NCBI RefSeq assembly: GCF_013340305.1
Contig: NZ_BLVP01000006.1
Span: 1 to 64,000 of the forward strand
Length of the DNA: 64,000 nt
Direction of reading: 5' to 3'
Source: Desulfovibrio psychrotolerans
GTDB lineage: Bacteria; Desulfobacterota; Desulfovibrionia; Desulfovibrionales; Desulfovibrionaceae
Below the pieces are notes generated by a model. The model was given only the letters and a program-made list of their open reading frames with translations. It was not told where the DNA came from and did not search any database. The position numbers and the translations under genes were made by a program. Shown here in pieces: positions 36,695 through 46,096 of this stretch (position 1 is its first letter; each line of letters opens with the position of its first letter).

Positions 36695-37993
36695 TTAATG
36701 CTTAAAGGACCGCTGGCCCGTAAACACCATGGCCACCTGCGGGCTGGCTTCGTTCACAGCCTGAATCACCTCATGGTCGCGCATGGAGCCGCCGGGCTGG
36801 GCAATGGCGGAAACGCCGTGCGCCAGTGCCGCATCCACGCCGTCGCGGAAGGGGAAAAAGCCGTCCGAAACCATGGCCGTTCCTGGCAGACCACCCCTGG
36901 CAGCGCGGGTGCGGGCGTCTATGTCCGCAAGGGCTTCTGCCAATGCAGGGTCTGTGGCGGCCTTTTGCTTCATCTCGTACAGCGACAGGTTATGCTCGGT
37001 AAAGGCCAGCATGTCCGCATACTTGGTGTAGGCCTTGTGCACGGTCAGTTCCACGCAGCCCACGCGGTCCTGCTCGCCCGTGCCGATGGAAACCGTGGCA
37101 CCGCCGCGCGCAAAGATAATGGAGTTGGAGGTAACGCCGGACTCCACCGCCCACGCGAAGAGCAGGTCGTCTGCCTCTTCCGGGGTGGGTTTGCGCGCCG
37201 CCACCTGCACGCCGTTTTTGTCCGCCGTGGCGGGCAGAAAATCATCTACGGTGAGGATGCGGTTGCGGAACGACTGCTGGATGATGATGCCGCCGTCTGT
37301 CAGGCATTTGAAATCAAGGAACGGCTCGCTCACCAGTTCCTCAAGCCGCGCCATGCCGGGAATGTGCAGAATGCGCAGGTTCTTGCGCTTCTTGAGGATA
37401 TCTACCACGCCCTCTTCAAAATCCGGGGCGGCCACCACCTCAAAATACACGCTGTTCACCAGTTCTGCGGCGGCCTTATCCATGGGCCGGTTCACCACCA
37501 CCGCGCCGCCGAAGGCGGCAATGCGGTCGCTGCGGTAGGCCTTGTCCAGCGCGTCGGCAACGCCCTTGGCGGACCATGCCGCGCCGCACGGATTGTTGTG
37601 CTTGAGAATAAGTGCGGCGGGTTTGGCGGTCAGGTACTGCAGCATGTTTATGCCGTTGTCCACGTCCGTGAGGTTGGTCTTGCCCGGATGCTTGCCCGCC
37701 TGAATCATATGCTCTTCGGTCAGGGCGGAAACAAGCCCCTTGCCCGCGCCGCGGAAGCTCACGCCGCCGAGGGTCAGTCCGCCTTCAGCCAGTTCATACA
37801 GGGCGGCCGGCTGATCGGGGTTTTCGCCGTAGCGCAGCCCCTTTTCCTCGCCGTCAATGGTCCATACCCGCTTGCGGTACACCAGTTCCCGGTCGCCGAG
37901 ACGGACGGTCATTTCCGCCGGAAACGGATCGCCGAGAATGGTCTTGTACATATTTTTCAGCCCGTTGGACACGCTGCTCACCTTGTCGCTCAT
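36695..37993 (-). CDS. purH: AICAR transformylase (PurH C-terminal type, no cyclohydrolase domain)
   Basis: This enzyme formylates AICAR in purine synthesis. The 432-residue product has RYGENPDQPAALY, the catalytic LKHNNPCGAA (Lys-His), FGGAVVVNRP, and the C-terminal AIAQPGGSMRDHEVIQA ... FTGQRSFKH. Normal bifunctional PurH is about 520 residues and begins with an IMP cyclohydrolase (MGS-fold) domain. Here that domain is absent, replaced by about 70 unrelated residues. IMP cyclohydrolase must therefore be encoded elsewhere. The ATG at 37993 has GGGGAGAG upstream. A terminator-like hairpin at 38127-38151 stands 134 bp upstream on the same strand. Confidence 0.9.
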   Translation of the reverse strand: MSDKVSSVSNGLKNMYKTILGDPFPAEMTVRLGDRELVYRKRVWTIDGEEKGLRYGENPDQPAALYELAEGGLTLGGVSFRGAGKGLVSALTEEHMIQAGKHPGKTNLTDVDNGINMLQYLTAKPAALILKHNNPCGAAWSAKGVADALDKAYRSDRIAAFGGAVVVNRPMDKAAAELVNSVYFEVVAAPDFEEGVVDILKKRKNLRILHIPGMARLEELVSEPFLDFKCLTDGGIIIQQSFRNRILTVDDFLPATADKNGVQVAARKPTPEEADDLLFAWAVESGVTSNSIIFARGGATVSIGTGEQDRVGCVELTVHKAYTKYADMLAFTEHNLSLYEMKQKAATDPALAEALADIDARTRAARGGLPGTAMVSDGFFPFRDGVDAALAHGVSAIAQPGGSMRDHEVIQAVNEASPQVAMVFTGQRSFKH

Positions 37994-38126
37994 GCGGATT
38001 CTCTCCCCTGTGTGAAATATTCTTGCCCACGCAACGGCAAGGCGCAAGAAAGTAGCACACACCCCGCCGACGGGCAATTTTCATTTGAAGCCCTTCGCCG
38101 ATTGTCGTAGCGTTGAAAAACAGAAC

Positions 38127-38151
38127 GGGGGCGGTGCCAAGCACCCCCCCC
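38127..38151 (-). terminator. terminator-like hairpin in the purH upstream region
   Basis: GGGGGTGGTGC-like arms (11 bp with one mismatch, 3-nt loop) are followed on the minus strand by GTTCTGTTTTTC. It may end the mltF transcript coming from the right, or act as an attenuator in a purH leader. No leader peptide or known riboswitch core was recognised. Confidence 0.55.
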
Positions 38152-38224
38152 GCTCCCGTTGCCAAAACAGCTGAATTACATAATCACATAGCGGCTTCCC
38201 GGCGGGAAGCCAGGAGATACGACC

Positions 38225-38605
38225 ATGGAACGCGCACTACGCAAACTCGCCGCCCAGCTCAACGCCTACGACGAAGCGTCTCTCATGAACCTGTGGGAGC
38301 ACTACGCCAAAGAGGTGGAGCACTTCGAACCCACCAAACGGTGGGAAGAGTCGGCCCTTATCTTTTCGTTCATTCAGGCGGTGCGCTGGAAAAACCAGCT
38401 CTTTAACCACCATTGGGCGGAAAATTCCCGTCCGGATGCCACGGGGCTTCCGCCGCAGTCATCCTTTACCCTGCTGGAAGACCTTTCCGCAGGCGGCAAA
38501 GTGCGCGATGCGCAGGCATCGCTAGATGACGGCGGGCCAGCCGGAGGGGATGGCGCTCACAAGCGGGCCAAGGTACTCAGCTTCCGGCCGAGAGAGACTG
38601 ACTAA
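38225..38605 (+). CDS. small uncharacterised protein
   Basis: A 126-residue hydrophilic protein rich in Trp and His in the middle (EHYAKEVEHFEPTKRWEES, AVRWKNQLFNHHWAE), with no signal peptide or known domain. AGGAG lies 8 bp ahead of the ATG. Its last 84 bp overlap the end of the convergent mltF-like gene. This part is less conserved in character (Gly/Asp-rich), so the true C-terminal half may matter less. I do not recognise the family. Confidence 0.68.
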   Translation: MERALRKLAAQLNAYDEASLMNLWEHYAKEVEHFEPTKRWEESALIFSFIQAVRWKNQLFNHHWAENSRPDATGLPPQSSFTLLEDLSAGGKVRDAQASLDDGGPAGGDGAHKRAKVLSFRPRETD

Positions 38606-39964
38606 CCCGTGCATGATGTAATAGTAGTAGCGGATGCTTTCCACAAAGGCCACGGCCTCGTACCCTCTGGTGTAGCCGTGCTTGGTCTGTGAGTAGTATT
38701 TCTGCCACGCCAGCAGAGGCAGCACCTTTTTCAGTTCGTGCCACGTGCTGCCCGTGCCACCCATGGATTTGGACAGGGCAATGGCATCGTACACGTGGCC
38801 CAGCCCCTGATTGTAGCTGGCAAGGGTGAAGAACCAGCGGTCCCACGGTTCCAGTTCCATCGGCTCAAAGGCGTCCCACAGCATCTTCAGATACCGTGCG
38901 CCGCCGTCTATGGCCTGCACAGGGTCCAGCCTGTCCACGCCCAGAACGCGCGCCGTGTTCTGGGTAAGCTGCATCAGGCCGCGCACGCCGGTCTTGCTGG
39001 TGGCGTCCGCAACAAAGCGCGATTCCTGATAGATGACGGCGGTGAGCAGCAGCGGATCGATGCCGTTTTTGCGCCCGTGCTTCAGGATGGTATCGTGGTA
39101 GCGGGGCAGGGCACTCTGCAGGGCGCGGGTTAAGCTCTGCACATCGTAGTAGTCCACATCTTCGGGCAGAAACCCGAAATACTTTTCATGCAGCACGGCA
39201 AGCCTGCTGTCGCCTTCCCGTTCTTCCCAGAACCGGGAAAGGTCGGCATGCAGTTCGCTGTTGGCCGAACGCCAGAACCAGCGGTAGCTCACCTCTTTGC
39301 CCATGGACCTGGCAGGCTTGACCCCCAGAAAAAACGGCTGCCACAGGCTGTAGCTCCAGTCATCCACCAGAGCGAAACGGGCGCGGTCTTCGTTCAGCGT
39401 GTCCAGCACGGGAGAGACGCGCACGCCCTCCACCTTGTCTGTCCACGGTTCACAGTCCAGCCCCTGCCCTTCCTCCTGCAGCGAATCGGTGAGGTAGTGC
39501 TGCTCGGTGGTGAGGATGGGGTTTTCGCACATATCCTGCTCATTGCGCAGGGTGTAGCGTTTGGTGCTGTGCACCAGCACGGGACGGGACGTGGCATAGA
39601 CAGGCCCCGCCACCACCGGGCTTTCCAGCGATTCCGGTTCCACGCCGCCCACGCCGACCACAAGGTCCACCTCGCCGGAATGCAGGGCCTCCCACGCTTC
39701 GGCGGGGGTCTGCACTTCTATCATTTCCAGCAAATAGCCCCGCCCTTCGGCAAACAGAGCCAGCAGTTCATGCTCAAATCCGGGACCGTAGGGGGAAATG
39801 GTGGTGGACACACGCTCCATTCTGGGAGCCGCCACCCGCAGCAGGGGCACGCCGTCCACATGGGTGGGACGGGGGGCTTCCCACAGGATAAGCCCACACT
39901 GGGCCGCTATGAGGAGTATCAGAGTTGCCCACTCACGCGGGCGGATCATCGTTCGGGTCTTCAT
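38522..39964 (-). CDS. mltF: MltF-like membrane-bound lytic transglycosylase
   Basis: The 480-residue envelope protein begins with a membrane anchor or signal segment (ATLILLIAAQCGLIL). Next is a periplasmic solute-binding-like domain (about 45-270; PYGPGFEHELLALFA, VDLVVGVG). It ends with an SLT lysozyme domain having the catalytic glutamate in YQESRFVADATSKTGVRGLMQL and the ASYNQG motif. This is the MltF arrangement, which cuts peptidoglycan glycan strands. AAGGA lies about 10 bp upstream of the ATG at 39964. The gene converges with, and overlaps, the small gene at 38225. Confidence 0.9.
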   Translation of the reverse strand: MKTRTMIRPREWATLILLIAAQCGLILWEAPRPTHVDGVPLLRVAAPRMERVSTTISPYGPGFEHELLALFAEGRGYLLEMIEVQTPAEAWEALHSGEVDLVVGVGGVEPESLESPVVAGPVYATSRPVLVHSTKRYTLRNEQDMCENPILTTEQHYLTDSLQEEGQGLDCEPWTDKVEGVRVSPVLDTLNEDRARFALVDDWSYSLWQPFFLGVKPARSMGKEVSYRWFWRSANSELHADLSRFWEEREGDSRLAVLHEKYFGFLPEDVDYYDVQSLTRALQSALPRYHDTILKHGRKNGIDPLLLTAVIYQESRFVADATSKTGVRGLMQLTQNTARVLGVDRLDPVQAIDGGARYLKMLWDAFEPMELEPWDRWFFTLASYNQGLGHVYDAIALSKSMGGTGSTWHELKKVLPLLAWQKYYSQTKHGYTRGYEAVAFVESIRYYYYIMHGLVSLSRPEAEYLGPLVSAIPSGWPAVI

Positions 39965-40123
39965 CGTTTCGTGTTCCTTTGGCGTCCACGTAACCATCCT
40001 GTCAGGAAAGGAAAGGGGGACGAGACGTCAGGTGATACCGCAACGAATGAAAAGGCTCGGAAAGAATATGATTTTGAGGAGGGAACAGATTGACGTTGTC
40101 CGTATCTGTATATTAAGAGATGA

Positions 40124-41473
<1,350 letters not shown>

Positions 41474-41492
41474 CAGCGGCGGGATGCAGGAG

Positions 41493-41547
41493 ACCGGTTT
41501 TACACCGGTTCAATACCGGTTCAATACCGGCGTAACATCGGCTTAAC
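41493..41547 (+). repeat. five 11-bp tandem repeats after purA
   Basis: Units at 41493, 41504, 41515, 41526 and 41537 have the consensus ACCGGTTCAAT, and the second and third are identical. They lie 20 bp after the purA stop and about 100 bp ahead of holB. The core ACCGGTT is itself palindromic, so small alternative hairpins are possible. Confidence 0.9.
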
Positions 41548-41648
41548 CGGCCGCAGGCATGCGTGAAGACCTGATTACTGCACTGCAGCACTGATGGCTG
41601 CCACCGTACCCCGCCGGTAAGCGGCAGAAAAACAGCATCGGAAAGACC

Positions 41649-42656
41649 ATGGTTTCACAGGACGGCACTGCGGCCCCTGCCGCATCGCACACCAAAACCG
41701 CCGCGACTCAATCCGGCGGCGTCCGCACCGATATGACCGACATACTGGCCCCCGCCCTTGCCTCCCGTCAGGCAAGGGTGCGGGGCTTTCTGCACCGTCT
41801 GACAGATTCCCCGCCGCAGGTGCTTCTCATGGAAGGCGGCACGGCGGATGAACGCGAGGCCATGAGCCTGTACTGGGCCGCCCTGCTTAACTGCACCCTG
41901 CCCACGCAGCGCCCCTGCCTTGCCTGCACGGCCTGCGCCCAGATGATAGCGCGCCAGCACCGCGACATGTTCTTTCTGGACGGTCGCGAAGGTTCCATAA
42001 AAATTGACAATGTGCGTGCCGTACGCGCCGTGTTGGGCGAACCACCCCGCGACGACGGGCAACGCATGGTCATCCTTGCAGAGGCGCAGGCACTGGGCAA
42101 CGAGGCGGCAAACGCCCTGCTCAAGTCGCTGGAGGAGCCGCGCCCCGGCACCAGCTTTGTCCTGCTGGCACCCCAGCGGGAACGCCTGCTGCCTACCCTT
42201 GTCTCGCGCAGCTGGGTGCTTACCCTTGCATGGCCGCAGCCTTTTCCGCAACACGCGGACCAGTCAGACGCCATGTCGTCCGCAGCCTCTTCCGACGCCG
42301 GGGAAACAGAAAGCGAACTGGCGGCTGTGCTGACGGAATGGACCGACGCCCTGGCCCGTTTCGCCGTGGAAGGCACCGGCTGGTTTCAGCGTACCTCGTC
42401 CAAAGGCTCGCTGGACAACCTGCTCGGCCAGCACATTATCGCCCGCTGCCAGCGCGAGCTTGCCGCAGCCATAATCGGCCACCCCCGGTCGGCCCTTGCG
42501 CGCCTCCTTGCGGACATGGGACCGGCCCGGCAGCGCAAGCTGGACGAGGTGCTGGCCGAATGTCAGGAGAGCCTTGCCTTCAATGTGAACCCCGCCCTTG
42601 TCATGGACTGGCTGGCCACGCGCCTTACACTTCTCGCGCCCCGGCAAGCACGCTGA
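41649..42656 (+). CDS. holB: DNA polymerase III delta' subunit (clamp loader)
   Basis: The 335-residue AAA+-type protein has the zinc cysteines CTLPTQRPCLACTAC, then RHRDMFFLDG, the arm segment GSIKIDNVRAVRAVL and the conserved EAQALGNEAANALLKSLEEPRPGT, then LVSRSW. The Walker A position (LMEGGTADERE) lacks the P-loop, as is normal for delta'. It helps load the sliding clamp. The start at 41649 has GGAAAG nearby; MTDILAP at 41733 is an alternative and would remove a low-complexity N-terminus. Confidence 0.88.
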   Translation: MVSQDGTAAPAASHTKTAATQSGGVRTDMTDILAPALASRQARVRGFLHRLTDSPPQVLLMEGGTADEREAMSLYWAALLNCTLPTQRPCLACTACAQMIARQHRDMFFLDGREGSIKIDNVRAVRAVLGEPPRDDGQRMVILAEAQALGNEAANALLKSLEEPRPGTSFVLLAPQRERLLPTLVSRSWVLTLAWPQPFPQHADQSDAMSSAASSDAGETESELAAVLTEWTDALARFAVEGTGWFQRTSSKGSLDNLLGQHIIARCQRELAAAIIGHPRSALARLLADMGPARQRKLDEVLAECQESLAFNVNPALVMDWLATRLTLLAPRQAR

Positions 42657-42987
42657 CCCATTCTTCTTTCCCATGCCGCCACCGCACATGGCCGGCAGGT
42701 CAGCAACCGCTTCCAGGCCGCTTTTCTGTTGCCTCTCTTCTGTGCCGGATGTATCATCGGGAAGACTGGCCACTCGCCCGTCTATTCGTTGTGGACGCGT
42801 GTGACCGCCAATGAGGCCATGCTGTGCATGGTCGTGCGTGCATACTCCGGGCACACACCTTCAGCGTATGAAAAAACACGGCAGGCAAGGGTGTTCGGGA
42901 ACCATACGACGGCCCGGCCACGCTGACGGCCCCTGCCCGGAAAACCGGCGTACACCGCAGAAAGAACTTTGCAGCAACAGGTTCCGC
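42657..42987 (+). other. intergenic region, no feature seen
   Basis: This 331-bp gap between holB and the double-receiver gene contains only short frames without ribosome sites or plausible protein character. No repeat array, strong hairpin or promoter with good spacing was found. Confidence 0.5.
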
Positions 42988-43800
42988 ATGACCAACACCA
43001 TATCCATGGCTGACGCTCCCAGAACGGTGCTCATCATCGAGGACTCGCACGTCCAGTCCAAGATCATCTCCAAGCAGATTCTGGCGCTCACCCAATTCGA
43101 CACCACCGTAGCCAACTCCATGGAAGATGCCCGGGTTTTGCTGGAAAGCTCGCGTGAGCGTTTTTTCGTTGCCCTCATCGATCTGAATCTGCCGGATGCC
43201 CCGGACGGCGAAGCCGTGGACCTGTGCCTTGAGCACGGCGTCCCTTCTGTGGTGCTTACCGCCACCTTCAATGAAAACATCCGCAAGCGGTTTCTTGAAC
43301 GCAGCGTGGTGGACTATTTCTTCAAAGGGTCCATTCAGGACATGGACCCCATGGTGCATAGTCTGGAGCGCATTTTCCGCAACCAGTTCGTCAAGGCACT
43401 GGTGGTGGACGATTCGCGCATGGCCCTGCAACACCTGCGGCACCTCATGGAGATTCAGCGGTATCAGGTACTGGAGGCCTCAGACGGGGTGCAGGCCCTT
43501 GCCGTTTTGCAGGAAAACCCGGACATCTCGCTCATCATCACGGACTACAACATGCCCAACATGGACGGGTTTGAACTCGTGCGCAACGTACGCGCCCGCT
43601 ACAAGGCTGACCGCGTGGCCATAATAGGCGTTTCCGCCGCCGGGTCCGGCACCCTTTCCGCCCAGTTCCTGAAAAACGGCGCCAACGACTTTATCACCAA
43701 ACCCTTTGAGGCCGAAGAGTTCTACTGGCGGGTCAACCAGACTGCGGGCATGCTGGACATCATTGCCGGGCTGAGCGCCTCACGCAACGCCAACGACTGA
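42988..43800 (+). CDS. tandem receiver-domain response regulator
   Basis: The 270-residue protein is two CheY-like receivers in a row with no output domain. The first has LIIEDS, Asp65 in ALIDLNLPD, a switch threonine in LTATFN and Lys in FFKGS. The second has LVVDDS, Asp186 in IITDYNMPN, SAAG and Lys in ITKPF. Both acidic pockets are complete, so both could be phosphorylated. Such proteins may relay phosphate or act in chemotaxis-like circuits, and the CheX at 17113 could be an opponent. ATG at 43006 (MADAPRT) is an alternative start. Confidence 0.88.
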   Translation: MTNTISMADAPRTVLIIEDSHVQSKIISKQILALTQFDTTVANSMEDARVLLESSRERFFVALIDLNLPDAPDGEAVDLCLEHGVPSVVLTATFNENIRKRFLERSVVDYFFKGSIQDMDPMVHSLERIFRNQFVKALVVDDSRMALQHLRHLMEIQRYQVLEASDGVQALAVLQENPDISLIITDYNMPNMDGFELVRNVRARYKADRVAIIGVSAAGSGTLSAQFLKNGANDFITKPFEAEEFYWRVNQTAGMLDIIAGLSASRNAND

Positions 43801-43810
43801 GGCTACCTGC

Positions 43811-45367
43811 ATGCATCCCGGACGCGCCATATCCACCGGTCTCATAGGTTCCATAGGGCGCCCAGGGAACTCAGGCGCCCCAGGGAACGCAGTCAACTCG
43901 GGGAGCATCGGGCGCATAGCGCAGGCGCAGGACAGAAAGACGCTCCTTTCCGCGCCGGGAGCAGACAACGCAGCCCAAGGCAGCACGCCAGACGCAGCCA
44001 CCGGCCCCAGAACCCCTGTGCTCTACTGGATGCACCGGGAACACCGCGCCTATGACAACTGGGCACTGCTGCACGCCCTGCACGAAGCTGACCGCCTTAA
44101 CGCCCCCTGCGCCGTGGTCTACGCGCTGGCACCTTCCTTCCTTGGGGCAGGGGCACGTCAGTTCGGCTTTCTGCTACGCGGACTGGAAGCAACCGCCGCA
44201 ACCTTAACCGGACACGGCATTCCCTTCATCCTGCTCCGCCAAAGCCCGGAAGCGGCCATTCCGGAATACGCCCGTGCAGTGGGTGCTTCGCTCATCGTCA
44301 CCGACTTTGATACCCTGCGCCTGAAGCGGCACTGGCTAGACAGCGTGCGCGCCGCTGCCCCCTGCCCCGTGACCGAGGTGGACGGACGCAACGTGGTGCC
44401 CTGCCTTGCCGTCTCCGGCAAGCGGGAATATGCCGCCCGCACCCTGCGCCCGAAGATCCACAGGCTGCTGGACGAATTTCTGGATGACTTTCCTGCGCTG
44501 CACGCGCCCGCCGCCCCGTGGCCCTTTGCCGTGCCGGCAACGGACTGGAACGCCCTGCGCCATGCCGCCTGCGCGGACGCCGACGTGCCGGAGGTGCCGC
44601 CGCCGTTCGGCCCAGCGCCCGGTGAGGAGGCCGCCCTGCATACGCTGCGCACCTTTCTGTCGCAGCGCCTGCCCCTTTACGCCCAGCGCAACGACCCCAA
44701 CGCAGATGCCCTGTCGCGCCTTTCGCCCTATCTGCATTTCGGGATGCTTTCTGCACAGCGCGCCGTGCTGGAAACCCTTGCCCATGCCCGGACAGGTGAA
44801 GGCAGCCGCATACCGGCAGAGGCGCGGGAAGCCTTTCTGGAAGAGCTGGTCGTGCGGCGCGAGTTGGCGGACAATTTTTGCCTGCACACGCCGCAGTACG
44901 ACAGCGTGGAAGCCTTTCCCGACTGGGCGCGCGCAACGCTGGACAAGCACAGGGAAGACCCGCGCGAACACGCCTACGACCTGCCCGCACTGGAAAACGC
45001 ACGCACGCACGACCCGCTGTGGAACGCGGCGCAGACGCAGATGCGCCGCACCGGCACCATGCACGGCTACCTGCGCATGTACTGGGCCAAGAAAATTCTG
45101 GAATGGAGCGGCACGCCGGAAGACGCCATGCAGCATGCCGTTTTTCTGAATGACCGCTACTTTCTGGACGGGCGCGATGCCAACGGCTACACAGGGATAG
45201 CATGGGCATTGGGCGGCGTGCATGACCGCCCGTGGCAGGAACGTGCCATCTTCGGCACTGTGCGGTACATGAACTACGCTGGCGCGTGCCGCAAGTTCGA
45301 CGTGCCCGGCTACGTTCGCCGGATGCAGGAAACGGAATCCCTCATGCGCATGCAGGGGTTGTTCTGA
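43811..45367 (+). CDS. phr: class II CPD photolyase
   Basis: A light-driven enzyme that splits cyclobutane pyrimidine dimers with FADH-. The 518-residue protein matches class II photolyases: YWMHREHRAYDNWAL, LEELVVRRELADNFC, and LNDRYFLDGRDANGYTGIAWALGGVHDRPW ... RYMNYAGACRKFDV. A Gly/Ser/Ala-rich extension of about 70 residues precedes the core and contains short repeats (GSIGRPGNSGAPGN). It may be an unstructured addition, or the start may be internal; no internal ATG occurs before the core. It follows the receiver gene by 10 bp. A photolyase in a sulfate reducer suggests exposure to light. Confidence 0.93.
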   Translation: MHPGRAISTGLIGSIGRPGNSGAPGNAVNSGSIGRIAQAQDRKTLLSAPGADNAAQGSTPDAATGPRTPVLYWMHREHRAYDNWALLHALHEADRLNAPCAVVYALAPSFLGAGARQFGFLLRGLEATAATLTGHGIPFILLRQSPEAAIPEYARAVGASLIVTDFDTLRLKRHWLDSVRAAAPCPVTEVDGRNVVPCLAVSGKREYAARTLRPKIHRLLDEFLDDFPALHAPAAPWPFAVPATDWNALRHAACADADVPEVPPPFGPAPGEEAALHTLRTFLSQRLPLYAQRNDPNADALSRLSPYLHFGMLSAQRAVLETLAHARTGEGSRIPAEAREAFLEELVVRRELADNFCLHTPQYDSVEAFPDWARATLDKHREDPREHAYDLPALENARTHDPLWNAAQTQMRRTGTMHGYLRMYWAKKILEWSGTPEDAMQHAVFLNDRYFLDGRDANGYTGIAWALGGVHDRPWQERAIFGTVRYMNYAGACRKFDVPGYVRRMQETESLMRMQGLF

Positions 45368-45436
45368 TTCTCTCCCTGCGATGACCGGGCTGCAGCAGGT
45401 TTCTCTGGCAAGCCGGAGGACTCGGGCGGATCAGGG

Positions 45437-45715
45437 CTAAGAGGGGGAGTTGGGACGCTCAAGCAGCGCAAAGGGGATGGTCTGCTGCATTCCCGCAAGA
45501 TATTCCCGCATTTCCCGTTCCTGATGGGGAGAAAATACCACCTTGAGCACGGCGGCGTATTTGTCCACCACGGTGGCATAGCCAAGGTTATCCTGCGCTT
45601 CCAGCAGAAAGCGGAACATGCCTATATGCTCCGGCGCAAGCCGCACATACAGCAGCGAGGACCACTGCGGCGCGGACAGCGGCGGACGGGGTTTGCGGGG
45701 TCTGGGTTTGGCCAT
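45437..45715 (-). CDS. small protein, probably DUF4911 family
   Basis: The 92-residue protein has a basic proline-rich start (MAKPRPRKPRPPLS), then LLYVRLAPEHIGMFRFLLEAQDNLGYATVVD and a helical end. This resembles DUF4911, a small alpha/beta family of unknown role common in Deltaproteobacteria. AGGAAAGGA precedes the ATG at 45715. It converges with the photolyase gene, with no terminator visible between them. Confidence 0.68.
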   Translation of the reverse strand: MAKPRPRKPRPPLSAPQWSSLLYVRLAPEHIGMFRFLLEAQDNLGYATVVDKYAAVLKVVFSPHQEREMREYLAGMQQTIPFALLERPNSPS

Positions 45716-45760
45716 ATATTCCTTTCCTGATTGTTCGCCCCGCTTTGCCCCGATGCCGCC

Positions 45761-45810
45761 CCGTTGTCAACCGTTGTCAGCAGTCGTCAGCAGCCGTCTG
45801 CAGCCGTCAC
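45761..45810 (+). repeat. 10-bp tandem array A upstream of the ABC ATPase gene
   Basis: Five units (CCGTTGTCAA, CCGTTGTCAG, CAGTCGTCAG, CAGCCGTCTG, CAGCCGTCAC) run from 45761 to 45810, changing gradually along the array. It lies just upstream of the DUF4911 start on the opposite strand. Confidence 0.88.
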
Positions 45811-45890
45811 CTGTACACCTCCTGAAGGCGAGGCCCCGTACTGGCGTCTGGCGAAGCGGGCCGGGTTCTGCTATCATGACGCAACCGATT

Positions 45891-46010
45891 ACAATCTCGG
45901 TCACAACCGGAGACAGCCGGAGACAACCGGACACTGGCGGACACTGACGGACACAACTGGTCGCGATTGGACTCGATTAGACACAACTGGACGCGACCGG
46001 ACGCAAATTG
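45891..46010 (+). repeat. 10-bp tandem array B upstream of the ABC ATPase gene
   Basis: About eleven to twelve 10-bp units with consensus near ACACAACCGG fill 45891-46010 and become more divergent to the right. With array A they occupy much of the 381-bp gap (45716-46096) between DUF4911 and the ABC ATPase gene. No protein-coding signal or known regulator box was recognised in that gap. Confidence 0.9.
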
Positions 46011-46096
46011 GCCGCAGCAGGTTGCGGCAGCCTGTATGCCTGTTTTCTGACCAGCCCGGGCCATACCCACGGCATAAGGCGGGACAGACCCGCTCC

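Noticed and set aside
45891-46010. CRISPR array
   Set aside because: The period is 10 bp with no spacers and no cas genes nearby.
45731-46096. 5' extension of the ABC ATPase frame
   Set aside because: It would translate the 10-bp arrays into a repetitive tail unknown in this family; family similarity begins after 46097.
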